Part shown: positions 1 through 9,076 of the stretch, piece by piece
Layout: every line of letters begins with the position of its first letter
Position numbering within the stretch: the stretch's first letter is position 1
Source: an uncultured Bacteroidales bacterium
GTDB taxonomy: Bacteria; Bacteroidota; Bacteroidia; Bacteroidales; Bacteroidaceae
DNA: 64,000 nucleotides
Direction of reading: 5' to 3'
Assembly: GCA_902788315.1 (NCBI GenBank)
Contig: CADAJS010000009.1
Coordinates: 41,999 to 105,998 of the forward strand
Notes under the pieces: model-generated
Seen by the model: only the letters and a program-made list of their open reading frames with translations
Databases searched by the model: none
Told to the model about the DNA's origin: nothing
Program-made: the position numbers and the translations under genes

Positions 1-1970
1 GAGTTGAGCTGGCTCATCTTCTCCTTGGGGAGACAGATGGGCATGTAGATGTCGGTCGTACCGCCGGTGAGCAGGTCGTAGATACCCTGCGAACTCTTCA
101 CGAGGGAATAGTAGTTGGCCAGTCCGTCGATCTTGTCGGAGATGGTCTTCTTGGCTGCGCCTTCCAGTTTCTCGGCGTAGGGAACGCCGGCCTCGACCAG
201 CATGTCCTCGAGTCCGAGGTCGGAGAAGATGTTCTCCACAGCCTCATAGTTGGACATGGTGGGTCCGGCATAGGTGGAAGCCAGACCGCCGATGGCCACA
301 TCGTCGGTATTGATGCGCAGGGTGTCGAACTTCACGTGCACCATGGCGGTGCCTACGGGCAGTTCCCACTTCACGCGGCCACGTCCGTTGAAGCCCTTCT
401 CGCGATTGCCGCCCTCCACCTTGTCGATGGTGAGCTGGTATTCGCCGAGTGCCACTTCCTTGCCCTCGAAGTCCTTGCCTTCCTTGGTGGTCAGCTCGAA
501 GTTCTCGAGGATGACGGTGGGCGTACAGGCAAAGTGGTTGGGCGAGATGTGCTCGGCCATCGTGAAGTCCATCACATTGATAGTATCGTTCTCAAAGTTA
601 ATGGAGTCCCCCTCGGCCAGGTTGGTACAATTGGGGCGTACACGAAGTACGACGTAGTCCTTCAGGTTCACCTTGCCCTTAATCTCCTCCCAGGGGATGT
701 CATATTTGACCTCTTTGGTCGTGGTCGTGTAGATGGGTTCGCTGGCCAGCGCCTTCTCCATGTCGGCTTCGTCGTGGCCGTTGAACATCTCGACGACGTA
801 CTCCATCTCGAGGTCGTAGGGGTTCTTGCCAACGCCACCCAGGTACCAGGCGGGGTCCCACGAGAGCATGACGTCAGCCTCCTGATAGAGGCGTCGCACC
901 TTTTCGTCCGGGAAATTGGGCGAAGTGATGGTCGGGTTGCGGAAGCGGTAGAGCGTGTCAGCGCCGCCTTCTTCCTCAATGTCGCCTTCTGTAATACTGA
1001 AGAGGCGGTTCTTGTCGTCCTCCGTGCCGTCCACGAGCTTGAAGATGCGCAGGGGGCTCTTGCCCTCGTTGGTGATCGACACGTAGTTCATGGCAGTGGC
1101 TCCCGACTGCTTGGCGGTCACTTGTGCCACGTAGGTCTTGCCCACCTCGAACTTGGTCTGCAACGTCACCTTGTCCAGCGTGAGCATGGGCGAGGTCAGG
1201 TCGCCACTCTGATAGATTACCGGGTTCTTGTCCATGGCCGCGTCGGGCTGCTGGCCGGTGGCGGTGAGCAGCTCCACGATGCGCACGGTGTAGGTATAGG
1301 TGGCTGCTCCCGGATTGCAGGTCACCACAGGCTGTGTCCACGAGAGCTGCGGGAAGCCTGTCTTCATCTCGGCCACCGTGAAGTCGCCGTCGCCCACGCC
1401 GATTACGGGCGTGAGGAAGGTGGGAGCCGATGCCTTGTAGCACACGATGAAATCGTTTCGGCCGCCAATCGGGTTGCTGCACGGCACGGGTTCGGCATAC
1501 TTGGGGTTATGCCACTTGTAGGCCTGGAAATGGACTTCGTAGTTTCCCTCGGGGAGCAGGCCGAACGAGCCGTTCATGTATCCTTCCATGAGGGCCTCGG
1601 GAATCTTCATGGCCGAGGAGGGGATATGGTTGAAGAGGTTCTTCATGTCGGCAGTGGTCAGCGAATAGCTGCCTCCGGCCGGAATGGTGAAGGCCTTGTC
1701 GGGCTGGTACTGAGGGGGCGTGGCAATGCTGAGTCCGTCATTGGGCATGACGTGCTCTAACTGCAGGCCCAGGTAAACGTCCTGGTCCTCGCCGCCCGTG
1801 TTGTTCAGCGTGACGGTGAAGAACTGACTGGGGTCGGTAATATAGAGCGCTAACTGGGGAGGCAGCACCTTCTGTGTAGGGGTTACCGTGACCACTATAT
1901 CATAGGCGACAACGCGCGCGGCGCTTATCAGCATGGCCAGAATGACCGTCAGAACTTTATACCTTCTCAT
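1..1970 (-). CDS. Large exported protein, C-terminus beyond window
   Basis: The reading frame opens at ATG 1968-1970, preceded by an AAAAGGAGAT ribosome-binding site, and runs open to the window edge, giving about 656 visible residues without a stop. The N-terminus MRRYKVLTVILAMLISAARV is a signal peptide. The rest is beta-rich with fibronectin-like stretches, for example around the motif FPQLSWTQP near residue 205. No catalytic motif was recognised. It lies 72 bp downstream of a barrel protein on the same strand and is probably co-transcribed with it. It resembles large Bacteroidales surface proteins of the TANFOR/fibronectin kind, but that is a guess from style and context. The C-terminus, where a sorting signal would sit, is missing. 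Confidence 0.75.
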   Translation of the reverse strand, partial: MRRYKVLTVILAMLISAARVVAYDIVVTVTPTQKVLPPQLALYITDPSQFFTVTLNNTGGEDQDVYLGLQLEHVMPNDGLSIATPPQYQPDKAFTIPAGGSYSLTTADMKNLFNHIPSSAMKIPEALMEGYMNGSFGLLPEGNYEVHFQAYKWHNPKYAEPVPCSNPIGGRNDFIVCYKASAPTFLTPVIGVGDGDFTVAEMKTGFPQLSWTQPVVTCNPGAATYTYTVRIVELLTATGQQPDAAMDKNPVIYQSGDLTSPMLTLDKVTLQTKFEVGKTYVAQVTAKQSGATAMNYVSITNEGKSPLRIFKLVDGTEDDKNRLFSITEGDIEEEGGADTLYRFRNPTITSPNFPDEKVRRLYQEADVMLSWDPAWYLGGVGKNPYDLEMEYVVEMFNGHDEADMEKALASEPIYTTTTKEVKYDIPWEEIKGKVNLKDYVVLRVRPNCTNLAEGDSINFENDTINVMDFTMAEHISPNHFACTPTVILENFELTTKEGKDFEGKEVALGEYQLTIDKVEGGNREKGFNGRGRVKWELPVGTAMVHVKFDTLRINTDDVAIGGLASTYAGPTMSNYEAVENIFSDLGLEDMLVEAGVPYAEKLEGAAKKTISDKIDGLANYYSLVKSSQGIYDLLTGGTTDIYMPICLPKEKMSQLN

Positions 1971-2042
1971 ATCTCCTTTTCTCCTTATATATATAATAAT
2001 GTATATATAGAATTCCTTCTCTTTATCTCTTTCTCTCGGGGC

Positions 2043-3809
2043 TTATTCCTTCAGTGCCTTTTCCACTTTCTCGCGCATCTCACGCTCCTTCTGCTCGGTT
2101 TCCTGCTGCCTGTGCTTCTTGCTCTTGATGGTGAGCAGGGAGAAGGTGTAGGCGTAGTTGAGGCTGAGGGAGATGTCGGTCATGTCGAGATTGCTGCGCG
2201 TCTTGGTGATGTTCACGTCGCCGTACTTGTTGAACGAGCCGGAGGCGCTGAAGACGTGGACGCGTGCCAGCGTGTAGCCGACGCTGAAGCTGCCTCCCAT
2301 CGAGAGGTTCTTCGACTGGCGGCGTACTTCGTTGTAGGCCATGAGTCCGGTGAGCGAGACGCTGAGGTTCTTCTCCTCGAGGAACGAGCGGCTGAGGGTG
2401 ATGCTGCCCACGTCGCTGGTGTAGCGTGTGTGGTAGCCGTTGCTCTGCTGATGGCTCAGGGAGGCGCCCACGTTCACTTCCCATGCATGTATGTCCATGC
2501 CGTAGGATGCGCCGAGGGCCATCGTCTTGACGTCGCTCTCGCCGGTGGCAAAGCGGTTGAGGTCCTTGTTTTCCGTATAGCTGGCCGAGAGGCTCACGTT
2601 GTGTCCCAGCTGTTCGGTGTCGTAAGTGTATGAGGGGGTGAAGTTGAGGCTGTTCATCACGCGCCTCACTTCGATGGTATCGTTGATCTGGCATACGCCG
2701 TCGCCCTGGCTCTGCAGGTAGCCGTTGTATCCGGCGGAGAGGCTCAGGTGGTTGCCTAAGCGCATGGAGGCGTTGGCCGAATATATGAACCCTCGGGTGG
2801 TGTACATCTGTTCGTTGGTCAGGTTGTCGGCCTGCCCGTTGAACGTTGCCGAGAGGGAGAGTTTGCGGAAGAGGGTCCCGCTGGTGGTAACGCCCAGCGA
2901 GTGGTAGTTGTTGCTCATGTAATAGGTACCGAGCGTGGTATAGTCGGGCTGTATGAAGCGATAGCTGAGGCTGGTGTTGAAACCCTTGAACATAAGGTTC
3001 ATGTTGGCATCGCCGGCGAAGCGCATCAGGGTGGAGTATCGCACGTCGAAGACTTTGTCGAAGTCGGTCCGGATGGCCACCTTCTCCGCGCGCGTATCGG
3101 TGCTGAAGACGCTGGTGGCGGCATTGGCCGTGAAGCTCATCCAGCTGAAGGGGGTGACGCAGCCCTTCAGGCCCACGACGACGTTGTCCTGCGGCGAGAC
3201 GCGGTTGCGCCAGCGCTCGTCGAGGGAGTTCTCCTTGTCGTAGGCATAGAGCATGTAGAGGTCCAGGTAGTTCTTGCCGCTGCCGTAGCCGGCCTTGAAT
3301 CCCCATCCCATGCGGCTGTACTGGGGCGAGCGGGCAAAGGGGTCGGTGGGGTCGTCGTTGATGGCCTTGCGCAGGCGTCCGTAGAAGATGCCGCCGCGCC
3401 AGCGCTTGCCGTCGTTGTACTCGAGTCCGATTCCGTAGAACGACATGTTCATCACATAGTTGCTCATGGCGATGGAGCTCTCGCCGATGTGGCCCGTCCA
3501 GCTCTTGTACGAAGGCGTCAGATTGAAGGAGATCTGCGGATAGTTGAAGTCGAGATTATTGTTCGTATAGTAGAGCGAGAAAGGCATAGTAAAGCCATAG
3601 ATGCTGATGTTCAGGTTGGCATAGATGGTGTTATTCAGCGGAGAGGCATATCGCGTCCCGCTGGAATAGTGGTAGGTGTTCTGCGTGCCCACCGCGCCAG
3701 TTATGACCAGCGGGTCGGCATCTCTAATCTGATCGATGTTCTGGGCATGCACTGCTCCCGACATCGCGACCATGAACATCAGCATCCGAAGGGCTTTACT
3801 CGCTTTCAT
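2043..3809 (-). CDS. Outer-membrane beta-barrel protein
   Basis: 588 residues. The N-terminus MKASKALRMLMFMVAMSGAV followed by HAQ is a signal peptide with a cleavage site. The body is a long run of alternating polar and aromatic strands rich in Tyr, Ser and Asn, typical of an outer-membrane barrel. The last strand (YAYTFSLLTIK) is followed by a charged helical tail of about 25 residues (KKHRQQETEQKEREMREK), which is unusual because many barrels end in an aromatic residue. The gene sits between the T9SS-tailed protein upstream and the partial surface protein downstream, all on the minus strand, so the three may assemble or anchor a surface structure. The family was not recognised. Confidence 0.8.
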   Translation of the reverse strand: MKASKALRMLMFMVAMSGAVHAQNIDQIRDADPLVITGAVGTQNTYHYSSGTRYASPLNNTIYANLNISIYGFTMPFSLYYTNNNLDFNYPQISFNLTPSYKSWTGHIGESSIAMSNYVMNMSFYGIGLEYNDGKRWRGGIFYGRLRKAINDDPTDPFARSPQYSRMGWGFKAGYGSGKNYLDLYMLYAYDKENSLDERWRNRVSPQDNVVVGLKGCVTPFSWMSFTANAATSVFSTDTRAEKVAIRTDFDKVFDVRYSTLMRFAGDANMNLMFKGFNTSLSYRFIQPDYTTLGTYYMSNNYHSLGVTTSGTLFRKLSLSATFNGQADNLTNEQMYTTRGFIYSANASMRLGNHLSLSAGYNGYLQSQGDGVCQINDTIEVRRVMNSLNFTPSYTYDTEQLGHNVSLSASYTENKDLNRFATGESDVKTMALGASYGMDIHAWEVNVGASLSHQQSNGYHTRYTSDVGSITLSRSFLEEKNLSVSLTGLMAYNEVRRQSKNLSMGGSFSVGYTLARVHVFSASGSFNKYGDVNITKTRSNLDMTDISLSLNYAYTFSLLTIKSKKHRQQETEQKEREMREKVEKALKE

Positions 3810-3872
3810 CTGTCGTTACTTTATATATTAATATAAGGTATGTAATTCACTTGAAACAGGAAAACGCCTGCC

Positions 3873-3900
3873 CCGGCTCCCCGCTCTGTGGGGGAGCCGG
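3873..3900 (-). terminator. Hairpin between surface-protein genes
   Basis: A perfect 10-bp inverted repeat (CCGGCTCCCC at 3873-3882, GGGGAGCCGG at 3891-3900) with an 8-nt loop. Read on the minus strand it is followed a few bases later by GTTTT. It lies just after the stop of the 900-residue protein gene and before the barrel gene, so it may end or attenuate that transcript. Confidence 0.6.
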
Positions 3901-3924
3901 CGCAAGTCGTATAGAGAGTGTGGG

Positions 3925-6627
3925 TTACTTCTTCAGCACCTTCTTGCCGCCCACGATGTAGATGCCCTTCTGCATCTTCTCCACGCGGCGTCCGCTCATG
4001 TCGTAGATGGCCTCGTCCTGAGCCTCGTCCACGGTCTTGGCAATGCCGGTGACAGTGGTTCCGCTCAGCTGCACGGGTGCCTTCAGCGAGCCCTTGATGA
4101 GGCTGTAGGTCATGGTGTCCTCGAGGTCGGTCACCTCGCCCGTGCGGTTGTTGGCCAGCTTGAAGGTGAGGCGCTCGCCCACCTTACCTACGGCGCTGAC
4201 GAACATCTTGCCGTCCTTGACCACCTGGCCACGGCCGCGGCACTCGTCGTTCACGAATACACCCAGCGTATAGTTCTCGGGATTCTCCAGGCCCTCGATG
4301 GTGGCCACCATGGCCATGTTGTCAGCGAATGCATGAGGATTATACTGGAAGAGGTCGGCTGCCATGTTGTCCTCCAGGTCGCGAACGCCCTTCACGGGAG
4401 CAGCTTCTGCCTGCGGAGCCAAATTGCGATTGAAGTCGATGGTCATTTGCTCTGCGGTCTCGGCATTGCTGAAGTAGATGAGGCCCTTGCCCTCCTTCAG
4501 TGCGAAGTTGTCCGAGGCCACCCATGCACCGTCGCTGTACTGAGCAAAACTGCCCTCCAGCGTGATAATCATATCGCCATCCGTCGGGGTAAATTTCGCA
4601 CCAAAGAACTCGGAGAGACGGGATGCGGGAATGTCGAACTCGAAGGGGTTGTTGATCCAGTTGTAGCCCTTCGAGATCTGTGCGTATGCCTGCCCAGTCA
4701 TTGCCTTAGACAGCACAGCAGTTGAACCCCACGTGGCGGTAGTGGCCTTGTTCGTCTTTACCTTATACATAGCCTCAGACGGTGTAAAGTGGGTAAGGTC
4801 GCCGAAGTAGCCGTAGGTGGGATCGTTGTAGAGAATCTGGGACTGCGAGCGCATCTCGACGATGTCGGCCTGAGTGAATACGGCGTTCACGTCGTCGCCG
4901 TCCGGCGATGTCACGCTGTTCACGGAGATCCAGTTCCAGCCCTCGGCCAGCTGCTGCTCCTGCGTGATGGTGATGCTGTGGTAGATGTCATTGCCGTCTG
5001 CGTCCTTTTCGATACCACTACCCTGATACGTTACGATATAGTACGCGCGCTCGCTCACGAACTTCGGCAGGATGTAGAAGCCATAGATCTTGGCGCCGGT
5101 AGCCTCATCCTCGCCCATCGGTACCACACTTGTCTGCTCGGCATAGGGGAAGCCCTCGTAGCGGTCGTCAAACTCGATGGCGAGGTCGTTGGGGGCGAAG
5201 GGCTCGTTGCCCGGGTTCTTCACATAGACCAGTGCGGGCGACTGCTTGCTGACGATGCCCTTCACAAAAGTTGTCTGATCGCTGAGCTGCACCTGCAGAT
5301 TCAGGCGGCTGATGATGTTCACCAGGACGGTGTAGCTGTCCTGGCCGCCGCCTGCCTCAGAAACGGTGATGCCGTCCTTCAGCGTCACGGTCACGCGCAC
5401 CTGGCCCACCTTGGTAGCCACGCCTGCCTCGCTGATGTAGCCTTCAGCACCGGGCTTGTAGGTGAGTTCCTTCTTGGCATAAGCTGCTGCAGGCTCCGTA
5501 CCCATCCACGAGTAGGTAGTGGTATTAGCAATGGTTTCGTACACGTTCTCGCCCAGACCCACGGTGAGGCCGTTGGGCTCCTGGCACGAGATGCCTGTGG
5601 GCTTCTCATAGACGGTCACGGTCACGGTGGGGGTTTCGCCTTCGTAGGCCTCATCGTTGGGCACGATGCTCACGGTGTACTGACCTCCCTTCGTAAACAC
5701 GCCCTCCCTTAGGTACTCACCGCCCACGAGACGGTAGCTCTTGTCGCTGGCGTCGGCAGGCAGCACGGTCACCTTGTCCTGCATGTAGGCATAGAAGTCG
5801 CCTTCCCATGCATAGAAGTCGACAGCCTCCACAGAGCAGGTGATGCCCGTTACGGGCACCTTGGCTATCTGCACTACGATAACGGTACTCGCCCGGAAAG
5901 TTGTTGGCCCTGCAGCTGGTGAACTCTCGCCAATAGAGACGGTGAGTCTGATGTCATCATAGCTGGCTTCCACGGCGGGGCCAACGGTCAGCTTGTTGCC
6001 GTCGAACGACAGTTGATCCGCATAGTTGCCCACGTTCCACGAATACACAGGGACGCTGAGGAGCTTGCTCTCGCCCTTCGGGGTATAAGGAGCACCATCC
6101 GCTGTATTATAAGTATAGGTAATCTGCGACGTGAGGTCCTCCGTGTAGGGGAAAGCCGAGGCGGGCTGCGAAATGTTGATCGTCTTGGGCAGTTCCACAC
6201 CCGTCACGGCATCCAGATTCAGCACTAAAGGCTCCGACGGGGTTCCGTATGTAGCTTCGCCCGAGTCGTCGACCGTGTAGGTGATGGTCCGGGTGAACTC
6301 ATACTCCACGTTCTGGTAGAATGCGCGGAACTTGATGGTCGCGTTACTCTCTGTATTAAGGTCAGTTACGACACGGAGGTAGTAACGTTCCACATAAGTG
6401 GTCGTGCCGCTGGCAGCCCTGGGAGCCGTAGCATCGGCACGGCACTCGTCGCCGATGAAGGCGGCCAACTCGAGGCCGCTGTTGCCATTGGCCTCCACTC
6501 CGTTGATGTTCACTTGCACGAACACGAGTGCCTCCGTGAGTTGTTCCTGGAGCGTCTTGGGCGTCCAATGCTGCGCCATTGCTACCATTGGGAGCATAAG
6601 CGCGAGGGTAAGGAAATACTTTTTCAT
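3925..6627 (-). CDS. Secreted T9SS-sorted surface protein
   Basis: 900 residues. The signal peptide is MKKYFLTLALMLPMVAMAQ. The middle consists of repeated beta-sandwich-like segments, for example those following the motifs VTGITCSVEAVDF and PTGISCQEPNG. The C-terminus (residues about 865-900) reads IYDMSGRRVEKMQKGIYIV then GGKKVLKK, which matches the short sorting domain of type IX secretion cargo in Prevotella-like bacteria. It is therefore expected to cross the outer membrane by T9SS and become surface-anchored or released. No enzymatic motif was found. It is first in a minus-strand group with a barrel protein and another large exported protein, and is divergent from a TPR/AraC regulator that may control it. 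Confidence 0.85.
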   Translation of the reverse strand: MKKYFLTLALMLPMVAMAQHWTPKTLQEQLTEALVFVQVNINGVEANGNSGLELAAFIGDECRADATAPRAASGTTTYVERYYLRVVTDLNTESNATIKFRAFYQNVEYEFTRTITYTVDDSGEATYGTPSEPLVLNLDAVTGVELPKTINISQPASAFPYTEDLTSQITYTYNTADGAPYTPKGESKLLSVPVYSWNVGNYADQLSFDGNKLTVGPAVEASYDDIRLTVSIGESSPAAGPTTFRASTVIVVQIAKVPVTGITCSVEAVDFYAWEGDFYAYMQDKVTVLPADASDKSYRLVGGEYLREGVFTKGGQYTVSIVPNDEAYEGETPTVTVTVYEKPTGISCQEPNGLTVGLGENVYETIANTTTYSWMGTEPAAAYAKKELTYKPGAEGYISEAGVATKVGQVRVTVTLKDGITVSEAGGGQDSYTVLVNIISRLNLQVQLSDQTTFVKGIVSKQSPALVYVKNPGNEPFAPNDLAIEFDDRYEGFPYAEQTSVVPMGEDEATGAKIYGFYILPKFVSERAYYIVTYQGSGIEKDADGNDIYHSITITQEQQLAEGWNWISVNSVTSPDGDDVNAVFTQADIVEMRSQSQILYNDPTYGYFGDLTHFTPSEAMYKVKTNKATTATWGSTAVLSKAMTGQAYAQISKGYNWINNPFEFDIPASRLSEFFGAKFTPTDGDMIITLEGSFAQYSDGAWVASDNFALKEGKGLIYFSNAETAEQMTIDFNRNLAPQAEAAPVKGVRDLEDNMAADLFQYNPHAFADNMAMVATIEGLENPENYTLGVFVNDECRGRGQVVKDGKMFVSAVGKVGERLTFKLANNRTGEVTDLEDTMTYSLIKGSLKAPVQLSGTTVTGIAKTVDEAQDEAIYDMSGRRVEKMQKGIYIVGGKKVLKK

Positions 6628-6749
6628 ACGCTAATAAATTAAAAATGGTTTGTTTGTTACTTATTTCTTTCGTCTCTTGCAGTTGCGGGTGGGGGCTGGC
6701 TCCGTGGCTTCCGGCGCTCCGGACGGGCACTTTTTCAGCATTCCCAACG

Positions 6750-6757
6750 CAAAGTTA
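6750..6757 (-). promoter_or_regulatory. -7 box TAACTTTG for the T9SS cargo gene
   Basis: Exact match to the Bacteroidetes -7 consensus TAnnTTTG on the minus strand, about 120 nt before the start at 6627. Confidence 0.55.
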
Positions 6758-6956
6758 GCGTTTTTTCGATGCCCGAAATTGGATTTATTTACCAAAGAAT
6801 TGTATTTTTGCGGCTCTTTTCGGTTTGAGTTTTGTAATTTTGCGAAAATTTAAAGAAAAAGCTCCCTGATTAACAGTTTTTTACGGTTTCAAGCCGGAAA
6901 ACACGTTTTTTTATCTTTTTTTTCACTTTCCTTGTTGGATAATCGAATTTTATTCG

Positions 6957-6964
6957 TACCTTTA
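6957..6964 (+). promoter_or_regulatory. -7 box TACCTTTA for the AraC/TPR regulator
   Basis: Near match to TAnnTTTG preceded by TTCG. A TTG lies about 20 nt upstream (around 6934) and could be the -33 element. The start codon is at 6999. Confidence 0.5.
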
Positions 6965-6998
6965 CCAAGCAAAACCGACGAAAGAGAAATCACAAACG

Positions 6999-8687
6999 AT
7001 GGGATATAGAACACATTTCAGCCGATGCAGTGAGTTGTGGAGAGGATGGGTGCTATCCGTAGCCCTGGCCACGGTGATGCCCATTTCCTCAGTTGCAGGA
7101 GTATTGCCCGACAGCCTCTACCGTGTTATTTTGTCGTCCCCGACGGTCAACCTGGAGGAAGCCAACCACCTGATGCTCCTCTTAGACACCGAGGGCATCA
7201 CCGACAGCCTCATCCACTTCGACCGGCGCTCCAGCCAGCAGACGATGCGTAAAGCCATGAACCTGTACATGGCCTCCCACTATTTGGAGAAGGAGGCCAA
7301 CATGACTGCCACCCTGCAGGCCGCACGTCGTGCCGAGACCGATGCACGCGCCGAATGCGACACCCCCTATATCGAGGAGGCACTGGCCCTGCAGTCGGTG
7401 GCCTGCATGCGCATGGGCCAGACGGACATGGCGCTGAAGTCGGCGCAGGAGGAACTGCGCTTAGACAGCCTCCGGGGCGACAGCGCCAATCTCTCGCGCG
7501 CGTACAATATATTAGCAGGGCTCAGCCTGCAGAGCGGCCGACTGGACGATGCCAAACACTACATCGTCAAGGCCACCGAGATCGAGCGTTCGCTGGAGGA
7601 CAGCTCGCTGCTGAGCGTGCGCTACGGCATGGCGGCGGAGATATACACCAAGGCGGGGGAATATGACCGCGCACTGGAGTTCGTACGCCGCGCCTACGAG
7701 CTGGACCGCGAGGCAGGCAACAACCTCAAGGTGGCCCGACGCCTGGCCCAGATGGCCGACATCTATTCGGCACAGCACAGGGACAGCGAGGCCGAGACCT
7801 TCTACCTGCGAGCCATCGAACAGCTGCGCCAGGAGAACGAGCAGACGTCGCTCGTCATCACCCTGAAACAGCTAGGCCAGCTATATGCACGACAAGGACA
7901 GAAGTCCAAGGCCATACGAGTGCTCAAGGAGTGTGAGACCATCTGCCGCTCCACCGACAACCGCTACATCCTGCAGAAGGCATGCCGCCTGCTGGCCGAC
8001 CTCACGAGCGACCGTTCGCCACGCGAAGCGATGGCCTACATGCGCGAGGCGATGGAGCTGAACGACACCCTGCACAGCGAACGGGCCGAACGGCTGGCCA
8101 ACGAGATACGACAGAGCCAGGCAGCCGAGCTGCAGGACCCCACTCCGGCTCCTGACAGTGAGGGGAGCACGCTCCGGCAATATGCACTCCTGGCCGTAGC
8201 GGCCCTGGCCGGAGTACTCTTCGGACTGTGGTACGGGCGGCGAAAGAAGCAGCGGGCACAGGCCGCCCTCATCCAGGCCATCGACAACAGCGAAGCGGCA
8301 AACGACAACGAGGGCACCACCCTGGACACCCCCATGCTGTTCCGCGACAAAGAGCTGGAGTTCCTGGCCAAGGTGTCCGAGCTATACGAGCACAACCTGG
8401 AACGCCGACGCCTCTCCATCGACGAGCTGGCCGCCGAAATGTGCATGAGCCGCTCACAGTTCTCCCGCCACATCTCGGCCGCCACGGGCGAGTCGCCCAG
8501 CACCTACTTCAACCGCCTGCGCTTAGAGAAGGCCGCACGCCTGCTCAAGGACACAGACCGCAGCGTGAGCAACATTGCCTACGACTGCGGCTTCGACGAC
8601 GCGGCCTACTTCAGCAACATGTTCAAGAAGTTCTACCGCGTGACGCCCATGCAGTATCGCGTCATCCCGCGCAAGAAGAAAGACTGA
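6999..8687 (+). CDS. Membrane-anchored TPR sensor with AraC-type DNA-binding domain
   Basis: 562 residues. An N-terminal hydrophobic segment (about residues 15-35) leads to a series of TPR-like helical pairs (about 80-370). A single membrane helix follows (about 392-411, QYALLAVAALAGVLFGLWYG), then a basic linker and a C-terminal AraC/XylS helix-turn-helix domain (about 460-557; motifs LSIDELAAEMCMSRSQFSR and SNIAYDCGFDDAAYFSNMFK). The layout implies TPRs in the periplasm and a DNA-binding domain in the cytoplasm, so an outside cue could act directly on transcription. This architecture recurs in Bacteroidales. It is divergent from the T9SS surface-protein group, which is its likely target. 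Confidence 0.88.
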   Translation: MGYRTHFSRCSELWRGWVLSVALATVMPISSVAGVLPDSLYRVILSSPTVNLEEANHLMLLLDTEGITDSLIHFDRRSSQQTMRKAMNLYMASHYLEKEANMTATLQAARRAETDARAECDTPYIEEALALQSVACMRMGQTDMALKSAQEELRLDSLRGDSANLSRAYNILAGLSLQSGRLDDAKHYIVKATEIERSLEDSSLLSVRYGMAAEIYTKAGEYDRALEFVRRAYELDREAGNNLKVARRLAQMADIYSAQHRDSEAETFYLRAIEQLRQENEQTSLVITLKQLGQLYARQGQKSKAIRVLKECETICRSTDNRYILQKACRLLADLTSDRSPREAMAYMREAMELNDTLHSERAERLANEIRQSQAAELQDPTPAPDSEGSTLRQYALLAVAALAGVLFGLWYGRRKKQRAQAALIQAIDNSEAANDNEGTTLDTPMLFRDKELEFLAKVSELYEHNLERRRLSIDELAAEMCMSRSQFSRHISAATGESPSTYFNRLRLEKAARLLKDTDRSVSNIAYDCGFDDAAYFSNMFKKFYRVTPMQYRVIPRKKKD

Positions 8688-8740
8688 CCCGAAGGAAAGG
8701 AAAAGACCGATTCGGGATAAACTGCCTCACGAGGGAAATA

Positions 8741-8760
8741 TTTCTCCCACGTCAGAGAAA
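8741..8760. repeat. Small palindromic element, TTTCTC...GAGAAA
   Basis: TTTCTC and GAGAAA flank CCACGTCA. The surroundings (GAGGGAAATATTTCTCCCAC, then GTCAGAGAAAAAAAG) align with 63251-63286 (GAGAAAAATTTTTCTCTCAC, then GTGGGCGGAAAAAATG), so this is one copy of a dispersed element. Confidence 0.6.
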
Positions 8761-8767
8761 AAAAGCA

Positions 8768-8840
8768 TTATTTCCCATGACGTGTTCCTGGGGACTTTAT
8801 CACTGTGATAAAGTTCCGCGCGGCACGTTATGTAACTCGA
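8768..8840. repeat. Dispersed element, copy 1
   Basis: The first 36 nt (8768-8803) are identical to 39301-39336. The last part (CCGCGCGGCACGTTATGTAA then CTCGA) differs from 39372-39396 by a single base. In the middle is the inverted repeat TTTATCAC-T-GTGATAAA (8796-8812). Both copies lie just downstream of a plus-strand gene. Confidence 0.85.
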
Positions 8841-9003
8841 GCCTGTGTAAATCTTTTCCCCGACTTGTCGTACTTTGAGACCTTTGTCCATGAGTATGAG
8901 GCTTGAACATACTTGTGGAATATACCAATGTAAAATGGGGAGGAACTCCCGAATCTCTTAAATGAATTATGAATTGACAAAGGATTATGGACGGAGAATC
9001 GAG

Positions 9004-9036
9004 AATTATGAATTATGAATTATGAATTATGAATTA
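9004..9036. repeat. AATTATG heptamer tandem repeat
   Basis: Four exact copies of the 7-mer AATTATG plus AATTA, immediately before the typA promoter. A related run is at 51591-51622. Confidence 0.9.
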
Positions 9037-9043
9037 AAATCAC

Positions 9044-9051
9044 TACCTTTG
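9044..9051 (+). promoter_or_regulatory. -7 box TACCTTTG for typA
   Basis: Exact TAnnTTTG match 25 nt upstream of the typA ATG, giving a leader of about 20 nt. Confidence 0.7.
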
Positions 9052-9076
9052 CACCCGAAAAAGCAAACAAGACGAT

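Larger units (their letters stand above)
6628..6998. other. Divergent intergenic region
   Basis: About 370 bp between the start of the T9SS cargo gene and the AraC/TPR regulator. It is AT-rich and holds outward-facing -7 boxes for both genes (6750-6757 minus, 6957-6964 plus). No open frame in it looks real. Confidence 0.7.
8688..9076. other. Repeat-rich intergenic region upstream of typA
   Basis: About 390 bp without a credible gene. It contains a TTTCTC/GAGAAA inverted repeat (8741-8760), the dispersed element at 8768-8840, an AATTATG tandem array (9004-9036) and the typA promoter box. Confidence 0.75.

Noticed and set aside
336..1760. Long plus-strand open frame (474 residues)
   Set aside because: It is the shadow of the partial minus-strand exported protein, which has a signal peptide and ribosome-binding site. 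The plus-strand product is Val/His/Gly-rich with no domain.
8796..8812. FNR/CRP-like operator (TTTATCAC-GTGATAAA)
   Set aside because: It resembles a dimer site, but it lies within a dispersed repeat downstream of genes and not at a promoter. A repeat element is the simpler reading.
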